Positions 56,517 to 64,000 of a stretch of DNA of 64,000 nucleotides are shown piece after piece (position 1 is the stretch's first letter; each line of letters opens with the position of its first letter). The notes under the pieces are model-generated. The model was not told where the DNA came from. It saw only the letters and a list, made by a program, of their open reading frames with translations, and searched no databases. This stretch comes from Malassezia japonica (Eukaryota > Basidiomycota > Malasseziomycetes > Malasseziales > Malasseziaceae): positions 1,116,001 through 1,180,000 of the forward strand of contig NC_083370.1 of assembly GCF_029542785.1 (NCBI RefSeq), written 5' to 3'. Made by a program: the position numbers and the translations under genes.

Positions 56517-57748
56517 CTAGCTCTTACCAAGCTGCTCCGTCGAGAGGTACAGCGCATTTTGCTCGATGTACTGGATGACACTGTTCGGCAGCAGGTACTT
56601 GATCGAATAGCCGCGGCGCACAAAGAGGCGCACCTTGGACGAGCTGATGTCGTTATAGATCGTCTGCTTCACGACGATCAAGTTGCGGCGGTGCTTCCAG
56701 AGGAGGTCGTGCGACAAGAGGAACGACCACACATCCGCACCCGTGCGCTCCACAATCAGGCAGCCGTACAGGCCGAGGATGTGGTGCAGATCTTGATCCG
56801 CCCACACGCCGGGCTCGCCCATGCTCTGGATCAGATCGCCGCCCGCCAGTAGCATGATCTTGATCGGCTTGCGGCTGCCGTCGCTCATCTGAATCCCACG
56901 CTCGTTCTGCGCGCCGTTGATCTCCTCGTGAAAGTGATCGAGGACAACGGCGGTGCGTTGGTACTCGCCTTGCAGCGACTCCCATGCGTCGACCATGAGC
57001 CAGTTGGAAGAGCGCTCCACGGCAAGCTCACACATGCGCACGCGGTGCGTCGCCTTGGCCAGGCCGTCTTTTTTGTACTGGTCCGACACCGGGCTGTAGT
57101 AGCCGGCCAACAGCTCGTAGTCGCCGCTCTCGATGACTTGATCTTTTGCCATTTCAAACATGCGCCTGGGTCAGCTTGGGTACGCACAAGTGCAGATAGG
57201 TAGGGGGTGAGAAACTGCCACAGGCCACGACCACCAGGGGGGTCTTGCGCTCGTCGCGCATCTTTGTGGGGAAACGATGCCGGGGGAAGGTGTAGGTGTC
57301 CTGTCTTAGCCATCCAACGTACCATCGACTCGCCTTGCCGGGGAACAGGCGCAGTAAAGGGCGACTTAATCGAAGCATCTTCCTCTTCCGGCGGCGCCTT
57401 TGCATCTTCGTGCTCGTCGAGCTCGTCATCGAGCTCGCCGGGCTCGCTCGTGTGCCGATCGAGCGCCCAGGCCGGCACGTCGCGGTCATAGCGGCCGTGG
57501 ACCGGCGCGGCCGTGCTATGCGCATGCGTCCTCGGCGGCACCTGCGACGCACTGCCGGCCGCACGCACACTCGTCGGCACCGGCTGGTCGAGGCCTTGCG
57601 TCACGGGGCCTGCGCCCGTCACGGCCGCACCGGTGAACGGCGGCGAGTCCAGACGGTACGAGTCCTTGTTCAGCGCTTGGTAGCGCAGCGAGGAGACGCC
57701 ATCCGGGTTCGCGGACGACGCTGCATGCGCCCGCGGGGTGTCGGTCAT
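56517..57748 (-). CDS. NMA1: Nicotinamide-mononucleotide adenylyltransferase (NMA1/2)
   Basis: Exons 57748-57323, 57300-57188 and 57165-56517 with two 22-nt introns give 395 residues. A ~150-residue disordered N-terminal extension is common in fungal NMA1/2. The nucleotidyltransferase motif is 'VVVACGSFSPPTYLHLRMFEMA' (~165-186, HxxH-class loop), then 'GGDLIQSMGEPGVW', 'GLYGCLIVERTG' and the ISSTxxR-type 'NDISSSKVRLFVRRG'. It makes NAD+ from NMN and ATP. The second intron uses a GTGCGT donor; splicing restores 'TYLHLRMFEMA'. Confidence 0.92.
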
Positions 57749-57784
57749 CGCGGTCGGCAGCCAGCTGAGATATGGGGAAATACA

Positions 57785-60700
57785 CTATTGAGGCGCTACG
57801 TGCTTCCTCCAGCGGACGAGGCCGGGGTGTTGGTTGGTTTTGAGCTGCGTTAGCCGAGCCACGTACCGCGCCGACCTCTGCGAGGCGCACCGCCTCCAGG
57901 TTGGTGTCTTTGGGAATGTGCCAGAACCGGCAGTTGCAACTGCGTAAGCATTGTGACGTACTCAATCTCCTCGTACTGCCGCACCGTGTAGTCCAGCAGC
58001 TCCCATAGATCGCGATCGGGAACCGCATCGCCAGGCAGGCCCTGCGGCGTCTGGCGCGTGAGCGTCCAGCCGTTGCGGCGCCACTCCCAGATGTCGTGCG
58101 TGATGCCGCGCACGAGCCAGGCATTGTGCGTCGCAATGACAATCTTGTCAAAGCCTTCTTCTTCCCAGCGCACATATTCCAGCGCAGCGATCACGGCACG
58201 CAGCGCGGCACGCTGCATCGTCGTGCGGTTCAAAAAGTCGGGACGCTCAAGACGGCGCGACATGTTGAGCTCCGCACGCTCGTCCTCGCACTTCTCCGCA
58301 AGCGACGTGCAGAGACCGGGCGTAGGGGAGTACACGACACCGACGCCGGCTTGCGATTCAGTGTTCTCCGTCGTGCCAAAGTACGACGCGATCGAGCGGC
58401 GGTCAAGCGCCTTGGCGCTTCCATCGGACGCCGCACGCTGCGCGAGCTCCGCCGCACGGACTTGGCCACCGGTCAGCAGCGTACCGGCAGAAAAGAGGAG
58501 CAGCTGCCGCGGATCGCTGCGGCGCACAAAGCGGTACGGACGCCAGGGGCGGGGGTCGGGCGTAAAGAGCATGCTGATCGTGTCAAACGTTATGGGGCCG
58601 GTGGACGCGACGAGCTCGGGGTTCGCACCGTCGTTGCCACTAACGCGCTCCCACTGCGTTCCCGCATCGCGGCCGGGCGTCTGGTGAGAGAGCGTCTCGC
58701 TCGCTCGGTACGACGTCAACGTTGGCGCATTCCACGACTTCTTGCTCAGCCTGGGATCGGAAATGCTAGGCGGGATCGCCGTCGTGCTGAGATGCATGTT
58801 TTGGCGCACGACGCGCGACATCTCTGGCTTTTGCGTGCCGGAGCGCATGTCGGACACGACACTCAGCTGCGACACGCTCGGCGCAAGACTGGGCGCCATG
58901 CTCGGCGTGAGCGACTTGGTGCTGCGGAAAGAGCGTGCATCCGCAGGGCGCTGCGCATTGGTCGTGATCGAGGGGGCAGAAGGAGCGGCGGGGGTGACGT
59001 TCGCACCGACGGCGGGCGCGTCACGCGACGCGTCCTTGGGAGCAGCCGCGGGCTCAGCATCCTTGGCGCCCTTTGCCTCGGCGTCGGCTGTGTCCTTCGG
59101 CGCCTTTTCCTCTGCTTCGGGCTCTTTTTTGACCTCGCGCTCCTTGGCGCCGGCCGCAGACGCCGTGGACTCCTTGGACTCGGCCGGGGCCTTGCCTTTG
59201 GCGTCCGCGGCCTCGGCGGCGGGCTCCTTGGCGCGTTCCGTGTCAAGGGATGCGGCCTTTGTGCCCTGTGCATCGGTCTTCTTGTCGCTGGGATCCTCTG
59301 TACCGGCGATCTTGGCATCGGTGCTACCGATATTCTCTGGCTTGGCACTCTTGGCATCATCGGCCTTGGCGTCACGCGGACCCTGGCCGTGCTTGCTGGC
59401 ATCCGCCTCGGCCTTGGCATTCTTGCTGTCCGCCTCGACATTGTCCTTGACATCTTTGGTGTCCGCCTTGGCGTCCGCGGCACTGCTCTCGGCCTTGGTA
59501 CCTTTGGCCTTGGCGTTCTTGTCCGCACTGCCCTTGTCTGTAGCGTCCTTGGCGTTTTTAACATCGGTAGCATCTAAAGCACCCGTGCTCTTGGTCTGTG
59601 CATTCTTGCTGCCCTTGGTACCTGGCGCAGGAGTGCTGTCCGTGTCGGACACATTCGGTGCGTCATCCTCGGACCGTTTTGGCTCGTCGGCTGCAGCCTG
59701 TTCGGCGGCCGTGGTGTCCTTGCCTGTACCTTTGGCGCGTGACACATCCTTGTCCACGGTCTTGCTCTCATCCTTCTCCTGGTCCACTTTCTGTGCCCCA
59801 GAAGCCGTGTCCTTATCTTTTCCATGCACCTCACCAGAAATACCATGCACGTCCGCCACTCCACTCGACGCATCTGCGCCCGTCACACTTTGTATGGGCT
59901 CAGGGGGGCTGTCAGACTTTGCATTCAAACCCGCCAGATCACTCGATGATTTATTGTGACCAATACTTCCGTGCTTATCGGCAGCCTCCGCACAAGTTTC
60001 CATTTTTGTCGTTTCTTCGCTTGCTCTCGTATTTTTCTGGCCATCTTTGGTGGCGGGCGGAGGAGTGATCACATTGTCAGGGCCATGAGACTTTGACGTC
60101 TCTGACACGGCCTCTTTCGCCTTCGTAGTGTCGTCCGACGTAGCTGGTTGCTGAGCGGCCTGCGACTTGCGTGCCTTCTTTGCCGCTTTGGCTCGTGCCT
60201 TTTTCGAAGTAGGTTTCTGTGCATGCGATTCGTCGACACACTTCTCCTCGTTGGCATCGCGGGAAACGCTTCCAGCTTCGATATCCTCGGCCTTCACACC
60301 ATCCGCAGCAGCTTCAACGTCATTGACCTGCTGGCGCTCGGTCTTGGCATCATGTGCCACGGTACTCCGTGGGTCGCCCTCTACGCCCTGGGGTCGCTTG
60401 GCACGCTCGGCCGGCTCAAGCGTCGGCTGAGCACCGACATGTTCTCCATCGCTCTGCTGGGCCTCAGCGTGGTGGGGGCCAGCACGTTCGGTGTCGCCCC
60501 CCTTTCTTTCCTCCTCCTGTCCACGGACCTTGTCCGCGGACTTGGGCTCGGGGCGCTCATTGACTTTTGTACCTTCCAGTACAGCCTCTTCGGCGTCCGG
60601 GGTGAGATCGACGGGTTCCGTCTCGTCTCGCTTGGGGTCATCACTGGATGTGGCCTTTGCCCCATCTGCATCCTGTACTGCGCCTTGCGGTCGTACCTCG

Positions 60701-61332
60701 ACGGGTGTCTTGTCGGCGACCGCCCCCGCGTCTTTGGGTACATCGGACCCGGCCCGCTCGGGCACGCCATTGTCCAGCTCGGGAACCTCATTCTTAGCAT
60801 CGCCGAGATCCACGTCCACCTGGGCCATGCCATCGAGCGAATCTGTGTCGCGACGGGGCGGCAAGGATGCTCCTGGGCTAGTGCGACCTCCGCCCTCGCG
60901 CTCGTCTTTGTCGCCACCCTCCTCCCGGTCGCCAGTAATGCCTTTAAGCTCCACTACCCCACGATCTCCCTCCCTCGCTTCTGAACCGCTGCGCTGCGTC
61001 TCGGCTTGCGAGGCCTCCGCGGCGCGGTATTCCGCAGCAAGCTGCTGCGCAGGCGTGTCTCCTTCGCAATCTTCATCACCAATCACAAACGTAGGCTCTG
61101 TACGAATAGCACGATAATGTCCTTGAATCTCGCTCTCAAAGTCATGCAGCGCGTCCTCGGGCTCCGGAAGCGGTGGCACCAGGAACGTCCGCTTGGCAGA
61201 GTTGTGTGGATCACGCTGGTCGGGTGCATACGTAACACCACCCGGCGCGTCAAGACGCACTTGCAGCGTACTCGGGCCTTTTGGTGCAGTACGCCCACGG
61301 ATCCACGCGTCCAGGAAGCGCGGATCGGCCAT
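57785..61332 (-). CDS. Degenerate RNase H-like protein with long low-complexity region
   Basis: Exons 61332-57962, 57939-57867 and 57844-57785 with two 22-nt introns encode 1167 residues. The N-terminus 'MADPRFLDAWIRGRTAPKGP' is ordered. About 750 residues of Lys/Asp/Ala/Glu/Ser-rich low complexity follow, with LEA-like 'DAK'/'AKDA' repeats. The C-terminus (~980-1140) has an RNase H-type layout: 'RQLLLFSAG', 'LNRTTMQRAALRAVIAALEYV', 'FDKIVIATHNAWLVRGITHDIWEWRRNGW', 'CRFWHIPKDTNLEAVRLAE'. Residues at catalytic D-E-D-D positions read S/A, A, H and V, so the fold is probably inactive. The start at 61332 is preferred over 61401, which would overlap the helicase start. Confidence 0.75.
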
Positions 61333-61399
61333 GCTGGGAAGATGCAAGCGGCGCACACCTCCACACTGCTTGGTCAGCCAAAAGTTCTCTTCTTCCTGC

Positions 61400-63364
61400 A
61401 TGTGGCGTGGATCATGGCAGGGAGTGGGTGCGCCGCTGGCGGCCGCTCGTACCGCCCTACGCTCGTTTTCAACGTGTGCAAGTGTCGCAAAGAAAGGGGG
61501 CGCGGTGCCGGCCGTGCAGGACCTCCCCGTATCGGCGCTCGCGGACAAAATCCAGCCCAAGACCTTCCAGGCCTTGACGCAGGGGCCGTTTCACCTCGCT
61601 ACGCTCACCGAGGTGCAGCGCGAGGTGTTTTCGCTGCTTCCCGAGGTCGCATTCGGTGGCCTGGTCAAGACTTCGGAACCACTTGCCGACGGCGAAGGCC
61701 GCGACTTGCTCGTCAAGGCCCGCACCGGTACCGGCAAGACGCTCGGTTTCTTGGTGCCCGCTACCGAGGCGCGCCGCAATGCCTGGGCGGCGCTCCGGAA
61801 CGGCACTGTGCCCGAGGCATTTGCGCGCTACGTGTCGAAGCACGAGGACCACAAGCTGCTCGAGGCACGTACGGCCGAGCAGCTCGCCAAGCTCCGCACC
61901 ATCTTTCAACGCCGCGCCGTTGGCACGCTGATCGTTTCGCCTACGCGTGAGCTCGCGAGCCAGATCGCGGCCGAGGCCAAGAAGCTGCTTTCGCACCAGT
62001 CCAACGTCGGTGTCCAGCTCTTTGTCGGTGGCGAAAGCCCGCGCATGCAGCGCAAGACCTGGCAGACGACGCCCCGCGACGTGGTCGTCGCGACGCCGGG
62101 CCGTCTGCTCGACATGTTGCAGGACGAGAAGCTTGCGGATGCAATCGGTACCACGCAGACGCTTGTCTTGGACGAGGCCGACATGCTGCTCGAGATGGGT
62201 TTCCGCGAAGATATCCAAAAGATTATCAACTACCTCCCCAGCACCGAAGAGCGCGCGACGATGCTCTTTAGTGCGACGGTCAACAAGAACATTGAGCGCA
62301 TCGCCCGCGCAACGCTCCATCCGAACCACCGTTTCATCGACTGCGTGCCGCCCGGCGAGGACAATGTGCACACCCGTATTCCCCAGTACGTCACGACGAT
62401 TGCGGACGCTGCCGACCTCCTGCCCCATGTCCTGCGCCTCATTGCGCGCGACCAGCTGGAGCACGGCGCCAAGTCCAAGGTGATGCTCTTCTGCCCTACG
62501 ACCAAGGTCACGCAGGCGCTCTCGCTCCAGCTCCAGGAAGTGCGTGCGCAGCTCCCTGCGGAGAACGAGACGATGGTCTTTGATATCCACAGTGGGCGCG
62601 AGCAGGCGCAGCGCTCCAAGATCAGCCAGCGCTTCCGCATGTGCAAGGCCAATCCGAGTGTGATGGTGACGAGTGACGTGAGTGCGCGTGGCGTCGACTA
62701 CCCCGGCGTGACGCAAGTCATTCAGCTCGGCATCCCGAGCTCCAAGGAGCTGTACGTGCACCGTGTCGGTCGTACTGGCCGTGGCGGCAGCGACGGCCGC
62801 TCGGACCTCGTCGTGTCCGACTTTGAGTCGGGCTTTGTCACGTTCGAGCTGCAGGACATGCCGCTGCAGCCGCTCGCTGCCGGTAAGCTCGCTGCCGAGG
62901 TCGCAAGCATGGCCGAGGCACTCGATGCGGAGCCCCCGCGCCCCCGCGCCAAGCTCTTCCGGGGCAAGAAGCGCACCGAGGTTCCGGTGCAGCTCCAGGA
63001 CTACTGCCCGGCGGCGCCGCGCCTCACCGATGAGGTGCTGCGCAGGGCCGTCGACGAGGCGCGGTACAGTCTCCTGGACGAGCCGACGTCGCGCCGCATG
63101 TTTACAAGCCTTCTTGGCTTTTACATGAGCCACATCCAGGAGCTGCGCACGAACAAGCGTAACCTCCTCGACGCAATCAGCGAGTGGATGGTCGGCACGT
63201 CGGGCCTCACCGAGCGCCCGACGCTCTCGTCGTTTGCGCTGCAGCAGATGGGTATCTTTGGCGGCCCCAACAAGGACCGCGGCCAGGACCGCGGCAGGGC
63301 ACGCCCCCGCAGCGACCGCGCGCCGCGCAAGAGCTTCGCCAAGCGGGGCAAGGACCGTTGGTAA
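61400..63364 (+). CDS. MSS116: Mitochondrial DEAD-box RNA helicase, MSS116/CYT-19-like
   Basis: Encodes 654 residues beginning with an amphipathic mitochondrial presequence ('MWRGSWQGVGAPLAAARTALRSFST'). Helicase motifs: 'LVKARTGTGKTLGFLVP', 'VSPTRELASQ', 'VVVATPGRLLDML', 'VLDEADMLLEMGF', 'LFSATVNKN', 'VMVTSDVSARGVDYPGVTQVIQLG' and 'HRVGRTGRGG', then the Mss116-type C-terminal extension and a basic Arg/Gly tail. The family unwinds mitochondrial group I/II introns and aids translation. An upstream in-frame ATG at 61331 would remove the terminal presequence position, so 61400 is used. Confidence 0.88.
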   Translation: MWRGSWQGVGAPLAAARTALRSFSTCASVAKKGGAVPAVQDLPVSALADKIQPKTFQALTQGPFHLATLTEVQREVFSLLPEVAFGGLVKTSEPLADGEGRDLLVKARTGTGKTLGFLVPATEARRNAWAALRNGTVPEAFARYVSKHEDHKLLEARTAEQLAKLRTIFQRRAVGTLIVSPTRELASQIAAEAKKLLSHQSNVGVQLFVGGESPRMQRKTWQTTPRDVVVATPGRLLDMLQDEKLADAIGTTQTLVLDEADMLLEMGFREDIQKIINYLPSTEERATMLFSATVNKNIERIARATLHPNHRFIDCVPPGEDNVHTRIPQYVTTIADAADLLPHVLRLIARDQLEHGAKSKVMLFCPTTKVTQALSLQLQEVRAQLPAENETMVFDIHSGREQAQRSKISQRFRMCKANPSVMVTSDVSARGVDYPGVTQVIQLGIPSSKELYVHRVGRTGRGGSDGRSDLVVSDFESGFVTFELQDMPLQPLAAGKLAAEVASMAEALDAEPPRPRAKLFRGKKRTEVPVQLQDYCPAAPRLTDEVLRRAVDEARYSLLDEPTSRRMFTSLLGFYMSHIQELRTNKRNLLDAISEWMVGTSGLTERPTLSSFALQQMGIFGGPNKDRGQDRGRARPRSDRAPRKSFAKRGKDRW

Positions 63365-63396
63365 TCCTGTACTATACATAGATCGCTACGCATCCG

Positions 63397-64000
63397 CTAC
63401 TCTGGCGCGCCGTCCACGGGCAGGTCCCAAACCGTGCGGCACAGGTGCTCGACCTTGCGCCCGGTGGGGCCAAGCAAGCCCATGTACGCGAGCTCGTTGA
63501 TCGCAAGCGCAAAGCGCACCTGCACCGCGCGAGCATCGAGGTGGAGCTCGGTGTGCTGCTGCCGCGCATCGCCTTCGAGCGACTGTACAAACGCATCGAG
63601 CCAGTCGGCAAGGTTGATAAACTTGCCCGAGTCCTTGTACAGCGAGTAGAGGCGGCACACGTCGGGGATCTCGGCGCCGCGCGTCTCGGCGAGCGTCGCA
63701 CGCAGCTCGTCGACGTCGGAAATGCCCATGAGTTTTTCCGGCCAGTCTCCGTCGCCGTCGGCGAGGCGCTGGCCAGAGGCGACATTGGCCGCCGCGCGCA
63801 TCGTCGCGAGCGTCTCGCTCGGCGCGTCGAGCGCAAGCAGGATACCAGCGCGCGCGGCGCCTTCGAGCGCACACGACAGGGGCTCGGCAAAGTCGTACGT
63901 CCAAATTGCCGCGCCAAGGCCGGTCGGCGCCGCGTCTTGCATCTGCGCCCAGGTCTGCGCAATGTACTGTGCCAAGGTGCGCGTGGCCTTCTTGGACGTG
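63397..64000 (-). CDS. ORC3: Origin recognition complex subunit 3, C-terminal part (5' partial)
   Basis: The frame stays open to the window edge, so only the last ~200 residues are seen. 'VCRLYSLYKDSGKFINLADWLDAFVQSLE' and 'ARAVQVRFALAINELAYMGLLGPTGRKVEHLCRTVWDLP' match the C-terminal winged-helix region of Orc3, which helps ORC bind origin DNA and load MCM. It converges on the MSS116-like gene with 32 bp between stops. The assignment rests on this region alone. Confidence 0.75.
   Translation of the reverse strand, partial: TSKKATRTLAQYIAQTWAQMQDAAPTGLGAAIWTYDFAEPLSCALEGAARAGILLALDAPSETLATMRAAANVASGQRLADGDGDWPEKLMGISDVDELRATLAETRGAEIPDVCRLYSLYKDSGKFINLADWLDAFVQSLEGDARQQHTELHLDARAVQVRFALAINELAYMGLLGPTGRKVEHLCRTVWDLPVDGAPE

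Noticed and set aside
60148..60984. Hydrophobic 278-codon plus-strand ORF resembling a membrane protein
   Set aside because: It is the complement of Lys/Asp/Glu-rich codons in the RNase H-like gene, which read as Leu/Val/Phe on the other strand.
61469..63379. 636-codon minus-strand ORF opposite the MSS116-like helicase
   Set aside because: Shadow frame; Arg/His/Leu-rich without motifs, whereas the plus strand has all DEAD-box motifs.

Overview
The window is nuclear DNA of a compact, GC-rich fungal genome. Supporting features are: eukaryote-only genes (SERCA, CDC25, CK1, RanGAP, CAF-1, RFC, ORC3, SPC24, TIM8), spliceosomal introns, an intron-containing tRNA-Leu, and fungal signature genes (ERG2 sterol isomerase, Jsn1-like RRM-PUF protein, UTP4, MAK5, Pol5). 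Very short introns, almost no intergenic space and basidiomycete-like proteins suggest a small-genome basidiomycete yeast, most likely Malassezia or a close relative (Ustilaginomycotina). The genus is an inference, not a demonstration.

Layout. 0-7.3 kb: end of a conserved fungal protein, SERCA Ca2+-ATPase (-), mitochondrial ribosomal protein mL60 (+), fructose-bisphosphate aldolase (-), glycolipid transfer protein (-). 7.7-17.2 kb: GID4/Vid24 (+), five-domain fasciclin membrane protein (-), ELP3 (+), myotubularin phosphatase (+), RanGAP (+). 17.2-27.7 kb: SDR reductase (-), metallo-beta-lactamase-fold protein (-), WDR83-like WD40 protein (+), flavin monooxygenase (-), casein kinase I (-), TIM8 (-), Pol5 (-). 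28-43.8 kb: CDC25 (+), disordered protein (-), RRM-PUF protein (+), F-box protein (+), RRM protein (-), C2H2 zinc-finger protein (+), RAD18 (+), MFS transporter (+), ERG2 (-). 43.9-55.1 kb: SPC24 (-), tRNA-Leu(AAG) (-), CAF-1 large subunit (-), RFC2 (+), bS6m (+), glutamate 5-kinase (-), UTP4 (+), MAK5 (-). 55.2-64 kb: homeodomain protein (+), NMN adenylyltransferase (-), a degenerate RNase H-like protein with a huge low-complexity region (-), MSS116-like helicase (+), and the 3' end of ORC3 (-).

Most genes are housekeeping and are not functionally clustered. A loose neighbourhood at 40-49 kb holds RAD18, SPC24, CAF-1 and RFC2. CAF-1 and RFC2 share a 93-bp divergent promoter containing an MCB-type ACGCGT cluster, which fits joint S-phase control.

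The most striking feature is intron architecture. I placed 36 introns (one tentative), nearly all 22-48 nt, and 21 of them are exactly 22 nt. These follow one layout: a GTRNGT donor, seven spacer bases, then CTNAYNNAG, in which the branch-point motif is fused to the 3' splice site. Genes are packed to the limit: convergent stop codons abut, overlap or share a CTAG palindrome, and some divergent start codons are only 32 bp apart. All splice sites were placed by hand from reading frame, motif and family conservation, without transcript data.
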